DNA of 64,000 bases, from assembly GCA_009746045.1 (NCBI GenBank), contig RPFO01000178.1, forward strand, positions 404,369-468,368. Reading direction: 5' to 3'. The notes beneath the pieces are model-generated. The model was not told where the DNA came from. It worked only from the letters and a program-made list of their open reading frames with translations, and searched no databases. Position numbers and translations under genes: made by a program. Positions within the stretch are counted from its first letter, which is position 1. Each line of letters starts with the position of its first letter. Shown piece after piece: positions 54,823 to 64,000 of the stretch. Source of the DNA: Mesostigma viride (lineage: Eukaryota > Streptophyta > Mesostigmatophyceae > Mesostigmatales > Mesostigmataceae).

Positions 54823-57800
54823 TAATTAATTAATCAATTAATGGACACGGTGACTGCGTCAGGTGAGCATAAGTCCTCAGTGGGAGGGGAACATGGGATG
54901 GAATGGATGGTATAAGCTATCTAGGTCCTAGTTACAGGGGTGTGGGCACCGCGGCCCGAATCGCTATGAATGCCATACTTGGTCACACGCGGAGCCCCCA
55001 CAGGCTTGGGGGTGGTCTCCTTCATCACTACTTGCCATCTATCCTTGCGCACCATCTGCCTCCATATTACAGACAAACCAGGAGGCTGCCCGGGGGTGAG
55101 CCCGTCACGTCTAGTGTAGCACATGTCCATGCCGAGTCTATCACGAAAAGTCCACGGGTGGCGGCCCTGCCGCGCGCGGCCGGGGGCACGCCAGGTGAGG
55201 ACATATCGCCCAGGCTGGGCGGGCTTGGTGCCAGCTAGTCTATCTGATGTATCTACCTGATCTGTGCGGGCCAGGTGCCCGGCTAGGCCCAGGCGCCTGT
55301 GCCTAATAATGTGGGAAACATAGGGCAAATCAGCGTACAAATCCTCATTACTAATGTGCAAACCAAAGGGGATGTTAAGGGCCTTGCGCAGCATCTTGGT
55401 GACGGCGCCGTCGAGTCGTTGCTCCAGCTCCTGCATCAGTGTCCACGTCTCGGCGCCGTAGGTCAGGATCGTCAGAATGACGACCTTGAAGAGGTCACGC
55501 TTGACGATCCGGGGTAGGGCGGGGTTGCTCCACCAGCGGCGGTGGTCATGGAGGTGCGCCCACGCCATGCCGATCCGTGTCGTCATGTCGTCCTCGCAGT
55601 CGGGAAGCCAACTGCCGAGCAGCTTGAAGCGGCCTGAAGGAGGGTAGTTGACCTCGGCATCGTCTAAGAGGCGGAGTGTGGGTGGGGGCCCTGCCATGCC
55701 GAGGGCCAGGGCCTCCGTTTTGGGGCTGATTTCTAGACCAACCGCCCGAGCCTCGAGCGCCAGGCAGTCCAGCCAAAGTTGGGCAGACTCCGGCTTCTCG
55801 ATGAGCGTGATGTCGTCGGCATAAATGAGGTCAGCTAGTAAATTCTGCTTGTTAGTCGGCCCCCCTTCCCCAAGCTCGTTCGTGATCGCTAGGCCAGGGG
55901 CACGGCCTGCAATGCTAGCAAAGCGAGCACGTGCCTGGCGCATAACATAATCCACTACAATAATAAACAGGTACGGCGACAGGACGCAACCCTGCCAGAC
56001 GCCGGTCTGCAGTGGGCATGGCGGGGTAATGCCGTGTTGAGTGCGCACCGAAGTGGTCGACCCCTCATACAGCGTGCGGATGACGGTAATCAGGGGAGTG
56101 GGGACGCGAGCGCGAGCAAGTACAGCCCATAGAGCGTCCCAGAGGACAGAATCAAAAGCCTTGATGAAGTCGACGAAGATCAGGATGGCGGGAAACTCAC
56201 CAGGTTGCAGGAGAGCGATTTCCTCGAAGAGGCGACGCGCGACGAAGATGGCCATGACGGTGTTGCGCCCAGGACGGAAGCCCATTTGACTTTCCCCAAG
56301 GTGACAGTCGAGAGCAGAACGAAGGCGGTTGAGGATCATGCGCATGAACAACTTAAGTGCGGCGCTCTGGATGCAGACTCCTCTGTAGTTGGCGGGGTCG
56401 TCAGGGGAACCTTTGTTTTTGTACAGCATAATACGGTAGCTGTGCTGCCACTCAGGAATCGGCGGCGCGTCGGCAAGCAGGATCCGGTTGCAGACGTCAA
56501 GCAGGAACCCCGTGAGCGCCGTCAGCTTAATCACCGGGGCTGGGAGCTGGTCAGGTCCAACGGCGGCATAGAAGCGGAGTTGCTTGGCGGCGGTGCTCAG
56601 CTCGAGCTCGGTGAACGGCGGGAGCTCGTTGGGGTCGGCCAGGGGTTCCGTCAGGGCTGGGTACGTGTAGTCCTGCTCAGCGGCGGGCGGCGTGGGCGGC
56701 GCAGGGACGTCCGCCGGTGCTACTGCCAGGCGTGCGGCCGCCAGAGGGCCAAGCGGCGGAGGCGGCGGGGGGGCGCCGAGCAGCCGGGACTGGGAGGAAT
56801 ACCACTGGTCGAGCTGCTGCTGCGGTGAGCCAGAGAGCGTCCGCGGCGCCGGCTGCGCGCCGCCGGCGGGCCGTTGGGCGTGACGCAGGCGGGTCCAGGC
56901 GTACTTGCCGTGCTGGTCCTTGAGGTGGGCGAAGTACTCGCGGACATGAAGGTCCTCCTGCTCCTTGGTCGCCTGCCGGATGGCCGAGTGGTAATCGGCT
57001 TTGAGGCGGGCGTAGCGGGCGGGGTCGCTGTTGTCGCGCAGGGCTTGCCGGGCCTGGATGACGGCGGGGAGCCGGTGCAGGCTGGTGAAGCGGGGCGGGC
57101 GGCGGGGGGCAGTAGGGCCCCGGCCGCGGGCAGCTTGTCAGCGAGGTGCCGAAGGGCCGATGCCGGGCCGGCAGCGAACAGCTGGGCGTGGCTGGCCGGG
57201 ATGTCCAGCGCGTCGACGAACGCCTCTGCGCGCGCTTGTGGGCGCGTTTTTCAGGGAAGTCCTCCAGAGCGTCGTCAGATTTCTCGAGCAACTGAAGTGT
57301 GCGCAAATCAGGTGGTGCCACGTGCTTACGAAAGGGCGAGGGGAATCGCAGGCGGATGCGGGCGGTGACGATGCGATGATCGGAGCGCACCAGGGGGATC
57401 ACATGCGAGCGAGCAGCTAGTACAGATCCTTGATGACGCTTGCGCATTACAACATAGTCAATGCAGCGTTCAGTGCCAGTTGGCGAGGTGTGTGTGACCA
57501 AAGCATCTGGACTATGTGGAAAGCGGGTGTTGGCAGTGACCAAATCGCATGTCGTAAGCAAATCAGCAAAAAGTTCAGTGTTGGCATTGGAGACCGTACC
57601 GTTGGGGGCGTGCTGACATCCGCCAGTACCCGGTGGTAGCGTGGCGTTGGCGTCCAGCAGCAGAGCGAGGTAGTTGCGACCAGGGATGCCGTTCGCCAGG
57701 TTCTCCAGCGCTGCAAAGAAGTCCTTGCGGTCTTGTTCTGGGTGGCCGGAGTGGGGTGCGTAACCAACGCCCACCGTCAGGGCGTAGGTCGAGTGGCCCT

Positions 57801-58641
57801 CCATCGAATGAAAAGTGGCCACGAGGAGCCGAGCGTTGACCAGCTGGGGTTCGCCCATGTGGCGTACGGCGAGCGGGGAGCAGAGGAGACCGACGCCCCC
57901 GTTCCCGGTGCCGTCGCCGCCTCCGTAGTAGAACCGCCAGCCGTCGATGTCGTCAGCAACAAGGGCAGTTGATCCGCGGGCCGATGCAGTGCGCCTGTGT
58001 TCTTGGATTCCCAGGATGGCAATATTATTGTCGATGCAGAAACCAATAAGATTGGAGACTCGATGGCACTGACAGTCGTCACTGCGCAGGCAGTGACAGC
58101 GGTCAGCGTCGAGCTGGAGCGTGCGGGCGTTGAAGGTGGCGATGACCAAGGGCGCGCGTTGACCGAAAAGGGGGGTGCAGGCGGGTCTGGGGGCGGAGAT
58201 GGAGCAGGGTGGTGATGGGGGTGCATGGGGGTGGAGGTGGTGGGGTAGGGGGGGCGGGTTGGGGACTTATGCTTTCAATCACCGTTTCGATTCTTCCTGC
58301 CAACGCGTCGAGGCGACGCCGACGGTTGGCTCGGGTGGCCAGGTGGAATGAGTCTGCGTCTGCACGCATAAGAAATGCGTGCAGTCTGAGGAGGTTTCGG
58401 AGGCGGCCGCGCGAGGCGGGGCAAACCTGGTTCACTGCCGACCCGTTGCTCTCTCTTCGTTCGACAGCCCGAGGGCTGCGAAGGCAAAGGGGCGGGAAGG
58501 GGAGTTAGGCAGATCCCACTGCTACTGAGAGCCGCGGAGCCGCGGGGCCGCGAGCGTCGTCATTGATAGGAGAGAAGGATTGAATCGCAGCGCGGGCTCC
58601 GGCTCAGGTGCAAAGCCAACGAATTTATTAGGGGGACGACC
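54823..58641 (-). mobile_element. LINE-A copy A5: 3.8 kb APE-type non-LTR retrotransposon
   Basis: The longest LINE-A copy. On the minus strand it starts in the 3' end of ORF1, continues through the ORF1/ORF2 linker and ORF2 (endonuclease, reverse transcriptase), then the 3' untranslated region and a TTAATTAA-type tail at 54823. It is nested in LINE-B copy B3, with AGAGAT at both ends as a likely target duplication. LTRs are absent. The clade is uncertain; APE endonuclease plus the C-terminal RHRRLGLAGHLARTD motif suggests an RTE- or L2-like line. Confidence 0.9.
54921..58149 (-). pseudogene. LINE-A ORF2: APE endonuclease and reverse transcriptase, frameshifted
   Basis: The N-terminal frame (58149 to about 57245) is an AP-endonuclease-like domain: TFNARTL, ILGIQEHR (catalytic Glu), LALLLDANATLP (Asp/Asn) and VRSDHRIVTA (Asp-His). 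The C-terminal frame is open over 54921-56534 (537 codons) and carries the reverse transcriptase: MGFRPGRNT near residue 84, FVDFIKAFDSV near 120, GVWQGCVLSPYLF near 180 and YADDITL near 238, then the RHRRLGLAGHL motif. Between about 57245 and 56535 the coding frame changes at least twice (near 57240 and 57110), so this copy cannot make full ORF2, although both catalytic domains keep their key residues. Confidence 0.88.
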
Positions 58642-58950
58642 AGAGATACCATGACAAAACAACTATACAGCTGGCATGGGATGTCCACTCGATCCACTCC
58701 GCGGAATGAAGTAAAACAGCCTAATAACCGTGCTGCGCCGCAAAGTCAGCTCGTGTGCGGTGGAGCAAGATGTCAGCCATAAACCGGGTAATCGCTACCG
58801 AAAGGCGTTGGTGCCAATACGATATGCAGGTCCGCGCTGACCAAGGGGCCCGCTGGCCTTCCAGGTCCAGGCGGTCCTCCCGGAGTCGGCAGCACTCCTT
58901 AAATAAGCCGGTGGTCAGGGTCCCCATGGCCCCGAACTCCTCTGCAGCCA

Positions 58951-59560
58951 TATATGTACTGACACATGTATGGCGGATGGGGCCGCCCTCTATTCCCCCA
59001 ACCACCGGCCCGACATTACCGTGCTGGACTACGATGGGCAGGGTTGCCACCTGCTCATTGATGTCTTCGTGGCTCGGCCACTCTCTGGTCGCCACATCCT
59101 CCGCGCGGCTCATTGATGCCTGCGCTGCTGCCGCTGTGGCCGAGCGCTACAAGTTTGCCTCCTATGGTGATGCGGGGCCCGGCCACTGGGTCATCCCATT
59201 TGTCCTTGAGGAGTTCGGGGCAATGGGCCCCAAGACGGTGGAGTTTTTTCACGAGTGCTGCCAGCGGCGGGAAGACCGCCTAGATATCGAGGGTCAGAAT
59301 GCCCGGGCCATGGTCTGCCCGGACATGGTCCTTGTATTGGCGGCAGTGCCTGTCCCTCCGGCACTCGCACGGTGGCTGATGTGCTATTCCGCCGCACCCG
59401 GGCCGACTTTGTCGCGACTGAGGCGGTGTAGGTCACTTCCCCGGCCTGGTGGGCCGGCAGAAGTGTTGCTGCGTGTCGTAGTTTTGTGTTGTAGTTAGTT
59501 GTACCTTGTGCTGCCAGGCTTGATCCTTGCATTTTGCCCGTGTCAGATTATTATTATTGT
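58951..59560 (+). mobile_element. LINE-B-related C-terminal fragment B4, opposite strand
   Basis: On the + strand: DGAALYSPNHRPDITVLDYD, LIDVFVARPLSG, then after frame changes HWVIPFVLEEFGAMGPKT and FHECCQRREDRLDIEGQ, ending with RTRADFVATEAV and a stop. It is homologous to the end of LINE-B but diverged, with a different 3' flank. It lies head-to-head with B3. Confidence 0.72.
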
Positions 59561-59689
59561 CTTTGGGGTTCTTCTTTTCGGGGTATATAATTTCCTTATA
59601 TATGCATGCCTAGCCTATGAGGCAATGACGGAAACAATGCAATTGTCAAGTGGCTACCTTGCCGCGTGTGGCCTGGCCGCCTGGGTCAT

Positions 59690-61140
59690 GCCACGTCAGG
59701 AAAAAACGCCCAGGCTGTGCGGCAGGGCTTGGCCTGCCAGCTAGAGTGGCTGATGTGTCTATACCTGATCGGTGCGGGCCAGGTCTCCGGCTAGGCCCAG
59801 GCGCTTGTGCCACAGAATGTGGGAAACATATGCCGTTGCGTCATTTCTCCAGCTCCTGCGTCAGCGTCCACATCTTGGCGCCGTAGGTCTGACACTGAGG
59901 ATCGTCAGGATGACGACCTTGAACAGGTCGCACTTGACAATGCGGGGCAGGGCGGGGTTGCTTCACCAGCGACGGTGCTCTTGTAGTTGCCCCCACGCCA
60001 TGCCTATCCGGGTCGTCATGATTTCCTTGCAGTCGGGGAGCCTGCTGCCCGGAGCAGCTTCAACGAAGTAGCCTGAAGTAGGGTAGTAACTTGGTGTCGT
60101 CTAAGAGGCGGAGTGGGGGCGGGGGCCTGGCCAGGCTGAGGGCCATCATTCAGCCTCCATTTTGGGGCTGATTTCGAAACCGACACTGAGCACGAGCCTT
60201 GAGTGCCAGGCAGTCCAGCCAAAGCCCGGGCAGACTTAGGCGTCTCAATGAGCGTGATGATGTTGGCATATAAATGAGCGGTCGGCGAATAAACTCTGCC
60301 GGTTGGTCGGCCCCCCTTCTCCAGTCTCATTCGTAATCACTAGGCCAGGTTTGCGGCCAGCAAGCCTAGCAAAGCGGGCACATGCCTAGCGCATCATCCA
60401 CCACGCCATGGACAGGTCCCCTAGGGTAGAGAGCTTAGACTAGTTGTTATAGATAGATGTTGTAGATAGATGTTGTAGATAAATTAGACCGGTAGGACTG
60501 TTTGCACCCATCCATCCATCCATCCATCAAGGTTAATGCTCCGTGACTCCCCAACGGGAGCACGAATCTAGTTTATTAATTAATTAATCAATCATCCACC
60601 ACAATAACGGAACAGGTACGGTGACGGGCGCCGGTCTGCAGTGGACATGGCAGGGTAATGCCGTGTTGAGTGCACCACCGAGGTGGTCCGGTCTGCAGTG
60701 GACATGGCAGGGTAATGCCGTGTTGAGTGCGCCACCGAGGTGGTCCGGACCCCTCATACAGCGTCCGGATGACAGCAATCTACGACAGGGGGGCGGGTAC
60801 GTGAACGCGACTCAGCAAGGACAGCCCACTGAGCATAGAGCGGCCCAGCCAACAGAATCAAAAGCACTGATGAAGTCGACAAAGATCAGGCATGGGCGGG
60901 AAACTCACCTGAGGCTGCAGGAGCGTGATCTCCTCAATGAGACGCTGCGCAACGAAGATGGCCATGACTGCGTTGCGCCCAGGCCGGAGGCCCATTTGGC
61001 TCTCCCCAAGGTGCTGGTCGAGAGCAGAACGAAGGCGGTTGAAGATCGTGCCTATAAACAGTTTGAGCGCGGCGCTTTGGAGGCAAGCGCCTTGGTAGTT
61101 CCGACGCAGGGTCCTCAGGAGAACCTTTGTTTTACAATAG
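59690..61140 (-). mobile_element. LINE-A copy A6: decayed, interrupted
   Basis: 59690-60400 aligns with the C-terminal half of ORF2 in A5 (around 55195-55945) and 60595-61140 with the reverse transcriptase N-terminal part (around 55945-56420), both minus strand and much diverged. The break at 60400-60595 holds a short GATAGATGTTGTA repeat, (CATC)n and TTAATTAA sequence. No useful ORF remains. Confidence 0.8.
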
Positions 61141-61437
61141 ATCTTAGTTGGTCAAATTTTCAGTGCTCGGCGGTTCCCCAATGGGAGCACAAGGCAAAAT
61201 AATAAATTAATTGCAAGTGTTTGTTCAGTGTCTTTAACAGCGGATCCATACTGGTGACCATGCCAGTCCTTCTGGCCGCCAGAATGGAAAACGACATGTG
61301 ATGCCCCATGGCCGGCTGTGGTAAGCATAATTGTCTCCTTGATAATTATCTGATGCCTTATGTTCAGGAGACCCCTATAGCGGCGGAATATATTAAATTA
61401 ATAATAAACACGCGCTCCCGTTGGGGAGTCACGGAGC
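60538..61437. repeat. 24-bp perfect inverted repeat flanking ~850 bp
   Basis: GCTCCGTGACTCCCCAACGG (plus GAGC) at 60538-60561 is exactly reverse-complementary to 61414-61437. The enclosed segment is mainly LINE-A A6. A degenerate third copy (GGTTCCCCAATGGGAGCAC) lies near 61170. These may be ends of a small inverted-repeat element (inference). Confidence 0.7.
60626..60745. repeat. Two-copy ~59-bp tandem duplication in LINE-A A6
   Basis: CCGGTCTGCAGTGGACATGG and GGGTAATGCCGTGTTGAGTG occur twice in tandem with CACCGAGGTGGTCC. Intact LINE-A copies have this segment only once (56000-56060). Confidence 0.88.
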
Positions 61438-61439
61438 AC

Positions 61440-61940
61440 AATATTGCAGACTTAGTGCTTTTCATCCCTGCATCGCAGTCACGTGTCTATTAATTAATCC
61501 CTGCATGTTGCACACTGCAGAAGGGGGGCAGAGACACCCGTCTTCCCTGATGCCCGGAGGCAAGCCACAGCTGCAATCTACTCACGAGGAGAGTCCGGCA
61601 TATCAACTGTGGGTGCACTATTGCTGAAATGTGCGTGGGTGACATGACGGGGGCATTGTCTGGCACAACGAAACTGTAGACTGAGGTGTGCGGGTAGACG
61701 TGCGAGTGCATACTAAGGCTGAACTAACTAAAGGTAGCCGGTAGTATGCTGAGCCATATACGCGGCGCTGCGAAGGCCATGCAAGTGGCTAGGCCATACA
61801 GCAATACATCAACATCACGCAACCCTATCTGAACCTAGTGTAGACATCATGGATCCATCCTCCATTGCTTGATGTTTACGGTCTCCATGCTCACGTTCCA
61901 TGGAGAGAAATGTGGTGACGGAATGCAACATACGAGAATG
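61440..61940. other. Spacer with a LINE-A 3' scrap
   Basis: At 61467-61498 GCAGTCACGTGTCTATTAATTAATC matches the last bases and tail of LINE-A. The rest, to the LINE-A 5' region at about 61940, shows no gene or repeat that I recognise. Confidence 0.5.
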
Positions 61941-63868
61941 CTCATAACTTTTGACTCCAGCCATGAAATTTCATAATGGTTTGGTTGCATTAGACTCGTC
62001 TTTTGAAGTCAAACACGCTGATATAATTTTCTGCATCTATCGCTTAATATTTCCGAAGATACCGGCACCGCCCTGCCCAGCAAATATCGATCTTTTTCAG
62101 CTCGATATGGCGGAATACGACTCATCCCAACTATTGAAGCGTCCGCGGCCCTGCACCAACTCGCTGATGACGCCATGGCGTCATTGGAAAACCCCTTGCA
62201 CGCTGTGCGGGACGCCAGTGTCAGCATCAACCGCTCCACTCCACCGCTCCGCCGAACAGCGACCCTGCCATGGATACCCGCGCGGAGGCCTTTCAGTCTG
62301 CCGAGGAAGCTGCCGAGTTTTTACCTGGCAAATGGCCAGGCCTTAACGCCATCATGCGCCTGTCTCGAGCTGCCGCCCTCACCATCCTGCAACTGGCTGC
62401 CGAGAAAAAGTGCGAGATCCGGGACTGCAACCAACAGGTTACCCACCTGTCGGACTTTCTCCACGACAACCCCGACGACACCGACCTCTGCCTCGCAGTC
62501 TGGTGGACGTACGTGCTCCCGTCTTTCCGACAGCGCCCTTGAGCACTTTGTCATGGCCTCTCTGGACATGGGAGCCAACCCCACTGTTGCTGCCGCCATC
62601 GACATCACCGCCAGGCAAGTCGCCAATACCTGCTTCGATCACCTCCCCTCCCTCCTCAACGCTGCCCTCAACCCTGTTGGTCCACGACCACCTCGCCACC
62701 ATCACGCCCATTCCACACACGCCGACACCTCCATCCACTCCGCCATCACCCACATTGTAGCAGGACTGCAGCAGCAGCAGCAGCAGCAGCTCCTCCACCA
62801 GCTCCAGCAACAACTTGCTGCCTCCATAACCCCTGCCAAGCCACCTGACCACCTATGACGCCACGCTTCAGAACCCTACGGAGCTCATCAACGAAATTAA
62901 AAAAGCCGTCAAGGCCAGCACACGGGATGCCATGCACGAACCCATTTGCTCATGCAGTATTGTGGTACGTGGCGTCCCCTCGAACGTCAACAATGCACGC
63001 CTGGGCACCTACCTCCGGGGCGACCCCTTCATTAATATTGGGGAAGCTCGGCGTGGCCCAAAGCGTCATCATTAAAACGGCACGCCGGCTCGACGCGGCC
63101 CCACCGCCCCCGTCTTGGTAGGATTCCACCGCAAGGAGGACAAACTGCAGGTGCAGAAGGCCCGCCGGAACCTCCACCACGATACCCAACTGAGCATGGA
63201 CGATTACTATACCCCGGAGCAGCTTGAGACCCGGGCTGCCGCCCTGAACTGGCCGGAGGTCCACCAGGCTCGGGCAGCCAAGCAGGCCAACCCGCAACAA
63301 CGGTGCAGCATCTATGCCCGCCTCTATAATTGCGTCTTCATCGTCCGCATGAACGGCCAGGACCTTCCTCCAATGACGGCGACCCCGCCATGGATATACC
63401 GCCGTGCCAGCACCCCAGCCCCCTGCTCGGCCCCCGCCGTCACCGCCATCGCCACCGGCATCGACGGTCACCCGCTCCCCAGCACGTGTGGGGATCCGCC
63501 GGGGCAACTTCAGCGATCAGGTATGGCTGCCGGGCCTGGCCGTCCCCCTAATAAATTCGTTCGCTTTGCACCCGAGCCGGAGCCCGCGCTGCGAACCCTT
63601 CTCAACTATTAATGACGATCGACGCTCGCGGCCCCGCGGCTCCGTGGCTCTCAGTAGCAGTGGGATCTGCCTAACTCCCCTTCCCGCCCCTTTGCCTTCG
63701 CAGCCCTCGGGCTGTCGGAGAGAGAGCAACGGGTCGGCAGTGAACCAGGTTAATCGCCCCGCCTCGCGCGGCCGCCTCCGAAACCTCCTCAGACTGCACG
63801 CATTTCTTATGCGTGCAGACGCAGATTCATTCTACCTGGCCATGCACCCGAGCCAACCGTCAGTTAGG
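61940..63868 (+). mobile_element. LINE-A copy A7: 5' half with ORF1
   Basis: It contains the 5' untranslated region shared with A3 (CCATGAAATTTCAT, GACTCGTCTTTTGA, CTGATATAATTTTCTGCA), all of ORF1 and the start of the ORF1/ORF2 linker. Similarity to A5 stops after GAGCCAACCGTC at about 63860, where a hairpin-rich sequence begins. A7 and A5 together cover a whole element of roughly 5.5 kb. Confidence 0.85.
62106..63612 (+). pseudogene. LINE-A ORF1 (putative nucleic-acid-binding protein), frameshifted
   Basis: Begins MAEYDSSQ at 62106. Recognisable segments in changing frames are ALHQLADDAMASLE, EEAAEFLPGKWPGLNAIMRL and MASLDMGANPTVAAAIDITA, then from about 62850 ELINEIKKAVKASTRDAM, IVVRGVPSNVNNARLG, LVGFHRKEDKLQVQKARRNL and SMDDYYTPEQLETRAAAL. 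The VVRGVP / VGF..KEDK..V..ARR.L pattern resembles the RRM-like RNA-binding ORF1 proteins of LINEs (family memory). It ends TLLNY at 63612. Frame changes occur near 62150-62270, 62540 and 63080, so it is not functional. Confidence 0.75.
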
Positions 63869-64000
63869 TGAAATAGTGCCGGAACCTTTTTGCCGTTGGG
63901 GCAAATCGGTCCGGAACACTATTTTACCCGGATTCACCACTTCCGAGCACCCAAGCTAATTTGGCCGAATTAACTTGGGTGCTCGGAAGTGGTGAATCCG
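63869..64000. repeat. Hairpin-rich element cut by the window end
   Basis: Two inverted repeats follow each other. AAATAGTGCCGGAACC pairs with GGTCCGGAACACTATTT (63876-63925). Then 63929-63955 (starting CGGATTCACCACTTCCG) pairs perfectly over 27 bases with 63974-64000, with an 18-base loop. Similarity probably continues beyond the edge. It interrupts LINE-A copy A7. Confidence 0.85.

Larger units (their letters stand above)
54740..58950 (-). mobile_element. LINE-B copy B3, split by a nested LINE-A
   Basis: Bases 54740-54822 hold the 3' untranslated end of LINE-B and 58642-58950 hold the piece that should precede it, up to VLEEFGAMG-type coding sequence. The uninterrupted order in copy B2 (GCTAACCAGAGATACC) is split here into GCTAACAAGAGAT and CCAGAGATACC by LINE-A copy A5, with AGAGAT on both sides. 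Confidence 0.82.

Noticed and set aside
30461..64000. tRNA, rRNA or other structured RNA genes
   Set aside because: I looked for T-arm (GGTTCGA) and similar signatures in the intergenic parts and saw nothing convincing.

Overview
The window is nuclear DNA of a eukaryote, most likely a green alga (chlorophyte). The coding sequence is GC-rich, the genes are interrupted by many GT-AG introns, the closest protein resemblances I recall are to plant and animal MSH5 and LSG1, and one intron contains three copies of a plant-type telomere motif (TTTAGGG). I cannot name the species.

Layout. (1) Bases 1-30460 hold most of one gene on the + strand, the meiotic MutS homologue MSH5. Twenty-three exons join in phase into about 735 codons; the first ~100 residues lie upstream of the window. 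Introns make up about 27.2 kb of 29.4 kb and are largely minisatellites. At least eight of the 22 introns carry tandem copies of their own 5' splice site. (2) Bases 30461-36560 are intergenic: retrotransposon fragments (called LINE-A here), other dispersed repeats, and a perfect (CATCC)n array of about 145 units that grew inside a LINE-A 3' end. (3) Bases 36560-40322 hold a long intronless minus-strand ORF for a possible secreted protein of unknown function. Its start and the start of LSG1 diverge from a ~1 kb intergenic region. (4) Bases 41377-52815 hold LSG1, the circularly permuted GTPase of 60S ribosome maturation, in 12 exons, again with repeat-filled introns and one apparent one-base frameshift in a G-rich acidic stretch. 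(5) Bases 53100-64000 are a nest of non-LTR retrotransposons: a 3.8 kb LINE-A copy (endonuclease plus reverse transcriptase) inserted into a second family (LINE-B), older LINE-A debris, a LINE-A 5' half, and a hairpin-rich element cut by the window end.

The two certain genes serve unrelated processes (meiotic crossover formation and ribosome export/maturation). The most notable observation is the recurrent origin of MSH5 intron minisatellites from the exon-end/splice-donor sequence, from one extra copy up to about 58. Most long ORFs in the window are artefacts of repeats whose period is a multiple of three.
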